DNA of 12,370 nt from Lachnospiraceae bacterium. Its GTDB lineage: Bacteria; Bacillota; Clostridia; Lachnospirales; Lachnospiraceae. Shown piece by piece: positions 1 through 8,045 of this stretch (position 1 is its first letter; every line of letters starts with the position of its first letter). Where the stretch lies: positions 1-12,370 of the forward strand of contig CAAEUM010000300.1 in assembly GCA_900759225.1 (NCBI GenBank), written 5' to 3'. A model generated the notes under the pieces. It saw only the letters and a list, made by a program, of their open reading frames with translations, was not told the origin of the DNA and searched no databases. A program made the translations under genes and the position numbers.

Positions 1-181
1 CCAGGCCCGGCGCTACTGCCATCCCGGACGCGTCAATCACCTGCACCTCATTTTCCTCCGGGCATTTAAACTCCCCCTGTGGATAGAGGCCGGTGATCAC
101 CCCATTTTCCACTGTCAGGTCAGCAATTTTATCAGATCCACTGGCCGGGTCAAGAACGCGGCCTCCTCGTATTAACAGCAT
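1..181 (-). CDS. pyrC: Dihydroorotase, N-terminal fragment (runs off the left edge)
   Basis: Only the first 60 codons are present. The reading frame from the ATG at 179-181 begins [15 protein letters not shown] and later reads [13 protein letters not shown] just before the window edge. This is the usual N-terminal beta-sandwich start of class I dihydroorotases (cyclic amidohydrolase superfamily), which close the dihydroorotate ring in pyrimidine synthesis. In complete proteins the metal-binding HxH motif follows directly after this APGL segment, so no catalytic residue is visible here. The start is supported by an AAGGAGG site at 188-194 with a 6-nt spacer. The gene lies 18 nt downstream of the MBL-fold gene stop and is probably co-transcribed with it. 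Allantoinase and dihydropyrimidinase share this N-terminal pattern, so the exact amidohydrolase assignment is likely but not proven from this fragment. Confidence 0.75.
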   Translation of the reverse strand, partial: MLLIRGGRVLDPASGSDKIADLTVENGVITGLYPQGEFKCPEENEVQVIDASGMAVAPGL

Positions 182-199
182 GTTTCTCCTCCTTCTTCC

Positions 200-895
200 C
201 TATAAGAGAAAGCTTTCTCCCTTACAGGTGATCTCCTGTATCTTCTCTTTATAACCGGCAGCGCAGGGAAGCTTTTTAAAACGCTGTATGGTCTGAAAAT
301 CCCCCCAGAAATGCATGGGGAATACAACCTCAGCCCCTACCGACTGCATAAAATCATCCAGCCCTAAGTAAAAATCATTCTCCTGCCTTGGGTCTAAGGG
401 CACAAAGGCCACATCAATTTTTATGCCTGCCATAAGCTCCAGCTGGCGGTGATATGCCTGGCTCATGCGGCGGTTATCCGCCTCCGGCTCCCCGGCCCAT
501 ACCCAGTTGTTCAGATCTCCTGCATGGTAAATGGTCTTCCCTTCCGCCTGGATCAGAAAGGCTACGCCCTCATCCGTAGACTGAAAGGCTTTTATGGAGA
601 GAGGGCCTGCATCCCGCGCCTCACCGGGGCCCATAAAAAGCACGCGGCTGTGAAGCTCCTCCGGTACCTGCCGGTTCCAGATATCGTCCGAAAGAATATA
701 GCCTGCGTTCGGATACTGCCTGGCCAGCTCAAAAATCACTTTGGAGAAATGATCCCCATGGCGATGGCTGGCAAATACAGCCAATGGCTTGTCCCTGTCT
801 AATTCGGGAAGCTCCCCCTCAAAATAATCAAACAATAAAGAAATATTGTCCAGCTCCACAAGAAAGCTGCTGTGATGGATATAGGTAATTTTCAC
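200..895 (-). CDS. MBL-fold metallo-hydrolase (UlaG-like)
   Basis: This 231-residue protein belongs to the metallo-beta-lactamase fold. Residues 43-50 read SHRHGDHF, the HxHxDH metal-binding signature (H44, H46, D48, H49). A second ligand cluster, YHAGDLNNW, follows at 123-131 (H124, D127), and a late His sits in FPMHFWGD (H195). This arrangement resembles short single-domain UlaG/YtnP-like hydrolases of about 210-240 residues. The substrate cannot be read from sequence. No signal peptide or membrane segment is visible, so it is probably cytoplasmic. The start codon is GTG (893-895), chosen because AGGAGG at 904-909 is 8 nt upstream. It lies 50 nt after the MATE gene and 18 nt before dihydroorotase, so it is probably in one transcript with both. 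A pyrimidine-related role would be guilt by association only. Confidence 0.8.
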   Translation of the reverse strand: MKITYIHHSSFLVELDNISLLFDYFEGELPELDRDKPLAVFASHRHGDHFSKVIFELARQYPNAGYILSDDIWNRQVPEELHSRVLFMGPGEARDAGPLSIKAFQSTDEGVAFLIQAEGKTIYHAGDLNNWVWAGEPEADNRRMSQAYHRQLELMAGIKIDVAFVPLDPRQENDFYLGLDDFMQSVGAEVVFPMHFWGDFQTIQRFKKLPCAAGYKEKIQEITCKGESFLL

Positions 896-945
896 CCCTC
901 TGACCTCCTGATCTTTAAACGGCTGTTTTCCTCAAGCCGCCAGCT

Positions 946-2298
946 CTATGCTGTCTGATAAAATGAAGTCCATTTTCCGCTGGAAAACCGCCACAAAAAG
1001 CAGGCAGAACGCACAGCCCAGTCTGCAACCATAGCCCACCATACACCGATCGCCCCCCAGCCAAGGCCGATTGCCAGCACATAGCTGAAACCGATGCGGA
1101 AAATAAACATGGATAAAATAGATGCGCACATCGGGAAACGCACATCATTGGCCGCCCTCAGCACATTTGCAAGGCAGAAGGAGGCAGGCCACAAAATGAT
1201 CCCACATCCGCAATGGATCACCACCAGGATCATGGCCAGATCCAGAGCCTCTTTTGAAAGGCCGTAAAGCCGGGTTGAAAGCGGAAGGGTCAGTATGACC
1301 AAAGCAGAGCAGAGTCCATTGATGAGATAGGTGACCTTCATCATCTTTTTTGCATAGTAGGCTGCCTGTCCAAAGTCTCCAGCCCCCACGCACCGCCCGA
1401 TTACCGTAATGATCGCAAGGCTCATGGCCTGCCCCGGCAGCACTCCCATTCCGTCCAGGTTGTTTGCCACTGCATTTGCCGCAATCTGGCTTGTTCCAAA
1501 GGAAGCAATGATTGTGATCGTCAGCACACGGCCCAGCTGGAAAATACTGTTTTCAATTCCGTTTGGAATACCGATCCCCAGGATCTGACGTATCATCCTT
1601 GTATTAATATGGCGGCTGTTTCCTATATGGATGATCAGCTCCTTATTGCGCAGGCGCAGCAGCAGGATCACGCAGGCAGCCATTCTGGATACCAGGGAAG
1701 CAGAAGCGGCACCTGCCACGCCCCAGTGGAACACAAAAATCAACACTGCATCTCCTATGACATTGATCACGTTCATAATAATAGAAGCCTGCATCGAGAT
1801 CTTCGAATTTCCCATAGAGCGGAACAGGGCAGCACAGGAATTATATACTGCCAGAAACGGATAGGACATGGCAGAAATCACCAGATAAATAACTGCATTC
1901 TGCATTACATCTGCTTCAACCCCTTTATAGATCAGGTTTAAAAAGCTCTGTCGGAATAAAATGCAGAGCACCATGATCACCACAGAAACGCTGCCTGTAA
2001 TGAAGATCAGCTGATCTGCGGATTCGCAGGCGCGCTGGCGCTTCTGCTGCCCCAGGTACTGGGAAGCGATAACAGCGCCTCCGGTTGCCACTGCCGCGAA
2101 TATGTTAATAAATAATATGTTGATCATATCCACCAGCGAAACACCGGAGGTCGCCGCCTCACCTACACTTGACACCATAATAGTATCCACCATACCTACG
2201 GATACTGCCAATATCTGCTCCACGATCAGCGGAAATATAAGCGCTGCCAGCTCCCTGTTGGAGAACAGCATTCCCTGTGCTTCTCTTTTTTCCTCCAT
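946..2298 (-). CDS. MATE-family multidrug/cation efflux transporter
   Basis: The protein has 450 residues with about twelve hydrophobic segments in two similar halves, typical for MATE (multi-antimicrobial extrusion) antiporters in the cytoplasmic membrane. Recognisable family features are the N-terminal LIFPLIVEQILAVSVGMVD helix with a downstream ATGGAVIASQYLG stretch, FRSMGNSKISM near the end of the first half, and a C-terminal GVWWAMVADWAVR helix followed by a short basic tail. These pumps export organic cations using H+ or Na+ gradients; the substrate is unknown. The frame is open up to an ATG at 2362-2364, but I choose the internal ATG at 2296-2298. It has AAGAGGT 7 nt upstream, gives the usual family length, and begins after a candidate promoter that the longer form would overlap. 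The MBL-fold gene follows after 50 nt. Confidence 0.9.
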   Translation of the reverse strand: MEEKREAQGMLFSNRELAALIFPLIVEQILAVSVGMVDTIMVSSVGEAATSGVSLVDMINILFINIFAAVATGGAVIASQYLGQQKRQRACESADQLIFITGSVSVVIMVLCILFRQSFLNLIYKGVEADVMQNAVIYLVISAMSYPFLAVYNSCAALFRSMGNSKISMQASIIMNVINVIGDAVLIFVFHWGVAGAASASLVSRMAACVILLLRLRNKELIIHIGNSRHINTRMIRQILGIGIPNGIENSIFQLGRVLTITIIASFGTSQIAANAVANNLDGMGVLPGQAMSLAIITVIGRCVGAGDFGQAAYYAKKMMKVTYLINGLCSALVILTLPLSTRLYGLSKEALDLAMILVVIHCGCGIILWPASFCLANVLRAANDVRFPMCASILSMFIFRIGFSYVLAIGLGWGAIGVWWAMVADWAVRSACFLWRFSSGKWTSFYQTA

Positions 2299-2345
2299 GT
2301 CCCTAACCTCTTTTCGCAAACTGCGTATCCCTTTGTTTCCATAAA

Positions 2346-2374
2346 AGACTAAACCAAGGCACATTCTGCGTCAA
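2346..2374 (-). promoter_or_regulatory. Candidate sigma-A promoter for the MATE gene
   Basis: On the minus strand TTGACG (2369-2374) and TAGTCT (2346-2351) are separated by exactly 17 nt. The -35 matches consensus at 5 of 6 positions, but the -10 at only 3 of 6. Transcription would begin near 2339, giving a leader of about 40 nt before the MATE start at 2298. If real, it separates MATE-MBL-pyrC from the upstream reductase gene. Confidence 0.4.
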
Positions 2375-2486
2375 TCTGTAATTTATCCAAAATTATCCGT
2401 ATGAAAAAAGAGATTTCCGTATATCTTTCTGCGGGATTTACAATCTTTCGGCGTTCTTCCCCTGACATGGCAGCTTCAGCAATTTT
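2365..2486. other. Intergenic gap between the CoA-disulfide reductase and MATE genes
   Basis: This 122-nt AT-rich gap holds most of the candidate MATE promoter. I see no convincing intrinsic terminator for the reductase. A 39-codon minus-strand frame (2349-2468) crosses it, but it lacks a ribosome binding site and is not called. Confidence 0.5.
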
Positions 2487-4184
2487 TTACCGGAAATTAT
2501 ATTCTGTCACGATCTTTTTCCGATTCTTTGTCACATCATTGTAATACTCGTAAAGACAGATACCCAGATAGGAGCCCGAAATATTATAAAGGTTTTCATA
2601 TCCATGGCCCTGCAGCGCCATAATAGCATTGTAGCTTCTCTGGCTGGAACGGCAGTGAAGATAAACCGGCCTGTCCTTTGGTATCTCTTCCATCCGCTCA
2701 CGAAGCTGGCTCAAGGGGATATTGACAGAATTCAGGAGATGTCCACCGGCATACTCATTTTCCTCACGCACATCCACAATAAAGGCATTGTTTTCCACAA
2801 GGGAACGCACATCGGAAACAGGAACCTGGCGGAATCTTCCATAAAGAAGGTTCGTTGCAACCAGGGCCGCCTGATTCACCACATCCTTTGCAGTTCCGAA
2901 TACAGGTGAATAGCACAGCTCCAGCTCCTTTAGATCCTCTATCGTCGCATTCATGGAGATCATAGCTGCAATTACATCAATCCGCTTGTCCGTATTGCCT
3001 CTTCCCACTGCCTGAGCTCCCAGGATCTTTCCGGTGGGAACCTCAAATACAAGCTTAAAATGCATAGGAGCGCTTCCCGGCATCATGCCAACCTTGTCTC
3101 CCGGTATTACATAGGCAAAATCACTGGGGATCCCGGCTGCCTTCGCTGCCCTTTCATTGAGTCCGGTTGCAGCAACATTCAGATTAAACACCCGGATGGC
3201 GCAGGAGCCGATCACTCCCTTATTGTTATGAGGGATCCCGTACATTGAATCAGCTGCTGCATGCGCCTGGCGCTGAGCCGGGCCTGCAAGTGCAAGGCGG
3301 GACGGCTTATGAGTCAGCTGGTTAAACACCTGGATGGCATCTCCCACTGCATAAATGTTCTTATCACTCGTTCTATAATCATGGTCAACCTTGATTCCTC
3401 CTGTTTCCCCGATCTCAAGCCCTGCAGCCTTTGCAAGCCCTGTTTCCGGGGCAACGCCGATGGCAAGCACCACTGCCTCTGCCGCCACCTCACGTCCGGA
3501 AGCCAGTACAACCTTATCCGGATGGATGGCTGCAACGCCGTCCTCCACGATCAGGTTCAGCCCGTTATCCAGCATTTCCTTCTGGACCATCTGGACCATA
3601 TCGTAATCAAGAGGGGAAAGCACCTGGTTCATAGCCTCAATGACAGTTACCTGTTTTCCGGCCTTTGCCAGGTTTTCCGCCACCTCAATGCCAATGAAGC
3701 CGCCGCCGATCACAGCCGCCTGCTTTACTCCGTTTTTCTCCATCTCGTCCTTTAAGCGCACAATATCCGTTACATTGCGGACTGTATATACATTAGGCCC
3801 ATCAACGCCTTCAATGCTCTTTGGACGGATGGGAGAAGCACCCGGTGCCAGCACCAGCGTATCATAATGCTCCTCTGTCACTGCCCCTGTTACAGTATCC
3901 TTTACCTGGATCGTTTTTTCCTTCCGGTCAATGGAAATAACCTCACTGTGCACCCTGGCATCAATATCATAAGACTTTTTAAATTTCGCCGGGGACATCA
4001 TCACCAGCGCATCACTGCTTCCTACTGTTCCTGACAGATAATAAGGCAGGGCACAGTTTGAAAATGACACATGAGGCCCCCGCTCAAACATAATGATCTC
4101 CGCTGATGCATCAATCCTTCTGGCTCTTGCAGCCACAGATGCGCCTCCTGCTACTCCTCCCACAATTAAAATACGCTTACCCAT
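2487..4184 (-). CDS. CoA-disulfide reductase / FAD-dependent NAD(P)H oxidoreductase with C-terminal rhodanese domain
   Basis: This 565-residue flavoprotein has an N-terminal FAD Rossmann motif (VGGVAGGASVAAR, 8-20) and a single redox cysteine in SFSNCALPYYLSG (C44), the hallmark of the CoA-disulfide reductase/NADH oxidase/peroxidase branch. An NAD(P)H-binding motif IGGGFIGIE follows at 159-167, then the second FAD motif IYAVGDA at 277-283. The dimerisation domain contains YSPVFG (Y425), the conserved tyrosine region of CoA-disulfide reductases. A rhodanese homology domain occupies about 455-545, with catalytic C511 in HCRSSQRS. Such CoADR-RHD fusions reduce CoA disulfide or polysulfide/persulfide substrates, linking thiol redox balance to sulfur metabolism. 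The start is supported by AAGGAGA at 4191-4197. It lies 72 nt after the AAA+ gene; no strong promoter is seen, so read-through is possible. NADH oxidase or persulfide reductase activity are alternatives. Confidence 0.9.
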   Translation of the reverse strand: MGKRILIVGGVAGGASVAARARRIDASAEIIMFERGPHVSFSNCALPYYLSGTVGSSDALVMMSPAKFKKSYDIDARVHSEVISIDRKEKTIQVKDTVTGAVTEEHYDTLVLAPGASPIRPKSIEGVDGPNVYTVRNVTDIVRLKDEMEKNGVKQAAVIGGGFIGIEVAENLAKAGKQVTVIEAMNQVLSPLDYDMVQMVQKEMLDNGLNLIVEDGVAAIHPDKVVLASGREVAAEAVVLAIGVAPETGLAKAAGLEIGETGGIKVDHDYRTSDKNIYAVGDAIQVFNQLTHKPSRLALAGPAQRQAHAAADSMYGIPHNNKGVIGSCAIRVFNLNVAATGLNERAAKAAGIPSDFAYVIPGDKVGMMPGSAPMHFKLVFEVPTGKILGAQAVGRGNTDKRIDVIAAMISMNATIEDLKELELCYSPVFGTAKDVVNQAALVATNLLYGRFRQVPVSDVRSLVENNAFIVDVREENEYAGGHLLNSVNIPLSQLRERMEEIPKDRPVYLHCRSSQRSYNAIMALQGHGYENLYNISGSYLGICLYEYYNDVTKNRKKIVTEYNFR

Positions 4185-4256
4185 ATCTTATCTCCTTCCT
4201 GTTTTCTTATATAAAACGGAACCACCTGAAAATAATCCCGGCTCCGCCTGCTGTAC

Positions 4257-5753
4257 CTATTGTTCCAGAAGCCCTCTCAAGGCCTTTTCCTGCTCATCAA
4301 ACAGCAGCTCCTTATTATAATGATAGTACCGTTCGCAATCATACTGCTCTAAAAATGCCACGCTTGCTTCTGCCCCATTTAATTCTGTTACAAAGATCAC
4401 CATTTCCTGCCCGTTTCCAAAGGCTGCCTCCATAAAGTCAAAGGCATGCTCCAGCCTCTGTCCGCAGTCTGCCTTCTCCTTCTCGTAGCAGTCACTTTCC
4501 TCCATAAACCGGCTGCGTACCCACTGCCATGCATCCTCCTTCCGGTTTATGCCTTCCTCCTTAAGGCCTTTTCCATATCCTGCCAGACAGCCGGATATCT
4601 TCCGGTATATATAGGCCTGCCTTCTTGTTATAAGGCCATCCCTTCGCTGCTTCTCCCCGGACTGCCCCAGCGCTTCCGCCATGGCCTCCAGGCACTCTGA
4701 GGGCTCCTTATCCGGAAGCTGTTTCTGAAACTCCTTTAACTGCTCCATTAAGAGCGTCATCTCCTGCTTATGCCTTAAAAGAGACTTAAATCCATCCATC
4801 AGCTTTGCCAGCAATAATCCGGAAACCCCAAGACGCTCATCAAAGGCGGCTCTTGCCAGCCGGTCACACAATTCCTCACGGATCACGCCTGAGAGGATCT
4901 CCTCCACCTGGTACTGGTTCTGATATTTATAATAAAGCTCCAGATAATTGGCAAAATCCTTGGAAATCCTGGGATGGGCAATATACTGGGAGATCACATC
5001 CCTGTCTGCCCTTTTTCCCAGCTTCTCATAAACCTGAAGGAACTGGGATAAATCCTCCCATCCCCTGGGCGTGGCAAACCGCTTTCCGTCCACCGTTGTC
5101 TCTATCTGGCAGAAATGCTGGGGCTTAATGTTCAGATAAGAAGTAATAGCCGGATGGATCTCCTGGCTGTAGGCGTATTCCTTCCACACGCCAAGATCCG
5201 GCTCCACATCTATTTTTTTAATGCGGTCTAATGTAACCACATCAAATTCCCGGACAGAGCGGTTGTACTCCGGCGGGTTTCCCGCTGCCACGATCACCCA
5301 GCCCTCCGGGATCTTATGGTTCCCAAAGGTCTTTCCCTGTAAAAACTGGAGCATGGTAGGCGCAAGGGTTTCCGAAACGCAGTTGATCTCATCAATAAAG
5401 AGGATGCCCTCTGAAAGCCCGGTCTGCTCCATTTTATCATAGACTGATGCCACGATCTCGCTCATGGTATACTCCGTTACAGAATACTCCCTGCCCCCAT
5501 ACAGCTTCTTTTCAATAAAGGGAAGTCCAACTGCACTCTGCCGGGTATGATGAGTAATGGTATAGGACACCAGCCCAACCTTACATTCCATGGCAAGCTG
5601 CTCCATGATCTGAGTTTTTCCTACGCCTGGCGGCCCCATTAAAAGAACCGGCCTCTGCCGTATGGCAGGAATCACATATTCCCCCTGCTCATCCTTTAAA
5701 AGATAGGCCTCTATGGTATTTTTAATTTCTTCCTTTGCCCGTTTAATGTTCAT
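4257..5753 (-). CDS. MoxR-type AAA+ ATPase
   Basis: This is a 498-residue cytoplasmic ATPase. Walker A is GPPGVGKT (40-47), Walker B is ILFIDE (117-122) and sensor 1 is in AAGNPPE (N159). A probable sensor-2 region is TPRGWEDL (229-236). The AAA+ core covers about residues 1-270. The remainder is a helical, charged C-terminal region with no domain I can name. MoxR-family AAA+ proteins work with VWA-domain partners as chaperones that remodel or insert metal cofactors into client complexes. Here the gene starts inside the end of the VWA gene: they overlap by 11 bp, with GAGGAAG in the VWA C-terminal codons serving as ribosome binding site. This points to translational coupling and a complex of the two proteins. 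The client is unknown. Confidence 0.85.
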   Translation of the reverse strand: MNIKRAKEEIKNTIEAYLLKDEQGEYVIPAIRQRPVLLMGPPGVGKTQIMEQLAMECKVGLVSYTITHHTRQSAVGLPFIEKKLYGGREYSVTEYTMSEIVASVYDKMEQTGLSEGILFIDEINCVSETLAPTMLQFLQGKTFGNHKIPEGWVIVAAGNPPEYNRSVREFDVVTLDRIKKIDVEPDLGVWKEYAYSQEIHPAITSYLNIKPQHFCQIETTVDGKRFATPRGWEDLSQFLQVYEKLGKRADRDVISQYIAHPRISKDFANYLELYYKYQNQYQVEEILSGVIREELCDRLARAAFDERLGVSGLLLAKLMDGFKSLLRHKQEMTLLMEQLKEFQKQLPDKEPSECLEAMAEALGQSGEKQRRDGLITRRQAYIYRKISGCLAGYGKGLKEEGINRKEDAWQWVRSRFMEESDCYEKEKADCGQRLEHAFDFMEAAFGNGQEMVIFVTELNGAEASVAFLEQYDCERYYHYNKELLFDEQEKALRGLLEQ

Positions 5754-7065
5754 TTATATCTTCCTCTTCCAGCACTACCTTCATTGCCCAGGCCGGAACA
5801 GATTCCTCCTCAAACTGATTTTCGATAAACAGGAAGGCAGTCCTGTAAGGCGGGGCCTGCACCGGGTAGATCCCCTTGCCGTCCGTAAAATACAAAAGCC
5901 CCTTAAGGTTCGTAAGCTCACCCTTTGTGCGAAGCTCACTGACATACTGGAAAGCCGGCCTGAAATCCGTGCCTCCAAAGCCTTTTAATTCCAGCTGTTC
6001 CATATAAGACAGAAGGCCCTCCTTTGACGTCACCAGCTTGTCCGACTGTATCCGGTCATCGCACTGGATCATATGGATACGAAGCTCCCTGAAATAGCTT
6101 TCTGTCTCCGACAGGATATCATAGGTTTCCTCCAGAAAGCGCTGTACCAGCTCCCCGGAACAGGACATGGACGTGTCAATGACGATCACAAACTCCTCAA
6201 TGCGTGAAACCTCCCTTGTTTCCAGCGGTTCGATCAGGGGCATATTCCCGTAAAGGGACAGGCCATAGGTGTAAAAGGCAGTATCAAAGGAATCAGGATC
6301 TGTTAAAAGCTCCTCCCGCAGTACAGCAAACTTCCTTAAAAACTGGCGGTAATCATAGCGCTCCCTGTTTTCCACCTGGAGCATCCGGGTCATGTCCAGA
6401 TCGTTTTCCCCGTCCTCCTGGCCTCTTGTCTCCATCTCTGTCTGCATTTTTTCCCGGTTGTCATTCCACAGGTTCTGTCTGGTCACAGCCTGGCGCGCAT
6501 CCGGCTCCTGCTCCCACAGATCATGCTGATCCACCAGAAATTCTGCCTGCAGCTGTGCCAGACGGCGCTCAGGAAGCTCCATAGCCTTCAGGGCGCGGTA
6601 AATCCTCTCTGCTGTAAATGGCGGTGCCATGGCCTTTTTAAGCCGCAAATAGGTTTCCCTGCGCAGAGCGCTCTGAGGCACATGGACGCATTTTTCCGGA
6701 AGGCCGTCTATAAGCCATTCCATGGAAATATCACAGGCCAGATTCCAGAAATCCGCATCCCTTCCCTTCCTGGTATACATATGGCAGAACAGGCAATGGA
6801 ACACCATGTGCAGGTACATCCTGTTTATAAGGACTCGTCCCTTTTTGTAGCGCTCCAGAAGGAAATCCGGCCCGTAAAAAATCACAGCGCCGTCTACAGC
6901 GGCTCCCCTGCGCCCCCACTCCGCCTCAAAGCCAAGGCTGCTTAAGGCAATATCAAGATAATGCATGTTCACATACAGCTCACTTCTGGCATGATACAGA
7001 AGGCGGGTACATAAATTTACCTCATCCAGCTCCGAAAGCTGCCTGCTCCTTACAGGATCTGTCAT
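5743..7065 (-). CDS. VWA-like protein with N-terminal metallopeptidase-like domain (DUF2201 type)
   Basis: This 440-residue protein has an N-terminal region (about 1-280) resembling the putative metallopeptidase domain of DUF2201 proteins, and a C-terminal von Willebrand factor A-like domain (about 290-425). The N-terminal region contains HMVFHCLFCH (86-95) followed by WNLACDISMEW (107-117). The usual zincin HExxH reads HMVFH here, so the catalytic Glu is absent although the histidines remain. The VWA domain has a complete-looking MIDAS: DTSMS (297-301), T366 in GGTD and D395 in FTDG. No signal peptide is visible. It starts with a 4-bp ATGA overlap with the DUF3783 gene and overlaps the AAA+ gene by 11 bp, so the three are very probably co-translated. 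It is the expected partner of the MoxR ATPase. Proteolytic activity is doubtful. Confidence 0.8.
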   Translation of the reverse strand: MTDPVRSRQLSELDEVNLCTRLLYHARSELYVNMHYLDIALSSLGFEAEWGRRGAAVDGAVIFYGPDFLLERYKKGRVLINRMYLHMVFHCLFCHMYTRKGRDADFWNLACDISMEWLIDGLPEKCVHVPQSALRRETYLRLKKAMAPPFTAERIYRALKAMELPERRLAQLQAEFLVDQHDLWEQEPDARQAVTRQNLWNDNREKMQTEMETRGQEDGENDLDMTRMLQVENRERYDYRQFLRKFAVLREELLTDPDSFDTAFYTYGLSLYGNMPLIEPLETREVSRIEEFVIVIDTSMSCSGELVQRFLEETYDILSETESYFRELRIHMIQCDDRIQSDKLVTSKEGLLSYMEQLELKGFGGTDFRPAFQYVSELRTKGELTNLKGLLYFTDGKGIYPVQAPPYRTAFLFIENQFEEESVPAWAMKVVLEEEDINEH

Positions 7066-7559
7066 CCCTTATCCTCCTGGGAACCGGCGGCTGCCGATAA
7101 ACCCCCGTCAGCTTCTGACTGCCCGCTCTTTTCGCTCTGTTCCCCGTCAGCTTCTGATTGCCCGGCCTGGGCCGTCATAGCCTCATGCTCCTGGCGCAGC
7201 TCCTCATAAAGCTGATAAAAGGTCCATTTGCTGTTGCTCTCTGTAAGCACTGCCTTCAGCTCTATCTTTGGCACACCTGCTTTCCGCAGATTCATGAGCA
7301 GTGCGTCAATGCGGCTGCCTGAAAACTGTTTTAGGACCATTACCTGCTCCGGGATTTGGGGAAGCTCCTCCACCTCCCCTGCGCTTTCAAAGCCAGGCAA
7401 ACCTGCCAGGTATCCCACCTGCTCCATAACCTGATGGCTGGAAATATTTTTAATCCTTATTCCCATGCGCACCAGCACGCTTTTCATCAGCGCTGTATGC
7501 TCCATTGTCTCCGGCGTACCCGGGTTATAATAAAGCACTGTTTCCATTTTTTTAACCAT
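7062..7559 (-). CDS. DUF3783-domain protein with repetitive acidic tail
   Basis: This 165-residue protein is of unknown function. Residues about 71-122 (EQVMVLKQFSGSRIDALL, then LRKAGVPKIELKAVLT and SNSKW) match my memory of DUF3783, small domains common in clostridia. The N-terminal part (METVLYYNPGTPE) looks like a short alpha/beta domain. The last 35 residues are low-complexity, rich in Gly, Ser, Glu and Gln, and include two copies of GQSEADG. I start at the ATG at 7557-7559 because AAAAGGAGA sits at 7565-7573 and the dtd stop is 16 nt upstream. The frame is open to an ATG at 7593-7595 inside dtd, which lacks an equally good site. The stop overlaps the VWA start by 4 bp, placing it in the VWA/AAA+ module, possibly as a small accessory subunit. 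Confidence 0.75.
   Translation of the reverse strand: MVKKMETVLYYNPGTPETMEHTALMKSVLVRMGIRIKNISSHQVMEQVGYLAGLPGFESAGEVEELPQIPEQVMVLKQFSGSRIDALLMNLRKAGVPKIELKAVLTESNSKWTFYQLYEELRQEHEAMTAQAGQSEADGEQSEKSGQSEADGGLSAAAGSQEDKG
7103..7164 (-). repeat. Short direct repeat in the DUF3783 gene tail
   Basis: Two 23-bp copies, 7103-7125 and 7142-7164, begin ccccgtcagcttctga and differ at one base (c versus t). They are 39 bp apart, an exact 13-codon period, and encode the duplicated GQSEADG. They look like an in-frame tandem duplication within a disordered tail. Confidence 0.8.
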
Positions 7560-7575
7560 AAAGGTCTCCTTTTTG

Positions 7576-8028
7576 TCAGCCAAACAGCTCCTCACTGTCC
7601 AGCATCAGTGTAAACGGGCCGTCATTGAGAAGCTCTACCTTCATGTCTGCCCCGAAGCGTCCCCGCTCCACCACATCTACATGCTGCCTGCAGCGGCTCA
7701 TAAAGTACTCATACAGATCATTTGCCATCTGGGGCGCTCCCGCCTTAATAAAGCTGGGGCGGTTGCCCTTTCTGCAGTCTGCATACAATGTAAACTGGCT
7801 GATCACTAAAAGCTCACCGCCTACATCTGACAGGGACAGGTTTGTCTTTCCGTTCTCATCCTCAAAAATACGCAGACGGCAGATTTTATCTGCCAGCCTG
7901 TCCGCTGTTTCCCTTGTATCTCCATCTGCCACTCCCAGAAGGATCAGAAATCCATTTCCAATTTTTCCTAGAAGCTCTCCATCTACCGTTACGCTTGCCT
8001 GCGTAACCCTCTGTACAACTGCTCTCAT
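7576..8028 (-). CDS. dtd: D-aminoacyl-tRNA deacylase
   Basis: The 150-residue protein matches the DTD family over its full length. It starts [18 protein letters not shown], has the active-site signature [17 protein letters not shown], and ends with [13 protein letters not shown], which carries the Gly-Pro motif that reaches into the partner subunit's active site in the DTD homodimer. The enzyme hydrolyses D-aminoacyl-tRNA (and Gly-tRNAAla), preventing D-amino acid incorporation; it acts in the cytoplasm. I choose the ATG at 8026-8028, with GGAGG at 8037-8041 about 8 nt upstream, over an in-frame TTG at 8041-8043 that would add five residues not typical of the family. It follows the alarmone synthetase gene after 131 nt filled by a foldable element, and is 16 nt from the DUF3783 gene. 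Confidence 0.95.
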   Translation of the reverse strand: MRAVVQRVTQASVTVDGELLGKIGNGFLILLGVADGDTRETADRLADKICRLRIFEDENGKTNLSLSDVGGELLVISQFTLYADCRKGNRPSFIKAGAPQMANDLYEYFMSRCRQHVDVVERGRFGADMKVELLNDGPFTLMLDSEELFG

Positions 8029-8045
8029 CTGGTCATCCTCCAACT

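Noticed and set aside
917..940. CGGCT/AGCCG dyad between the MATE and MBL genes as a terminator
   Set aside because: Only 5 bp with a 10-nt loop and a run of three T; too weak to call.
2299..2364. 22-residue N-terminal extension of the MATE protein
   Set aside because: The internal ATG at 2296-2298 has an AAGAGGT site and gives the normal family length; the upstream ATG has no such site and lies within the candidate promoter.
2349..2468. 39-codon minus-strand frame between the reductase and MATE genes (starts MSGEERRKIVNPAERY)
   Set aside because: It looks somewhat protein-like, but no Shine-Dalgarno precedes the ATG and it runs through the candidate MATE promoter. It could be revisited if conserved in relatives.
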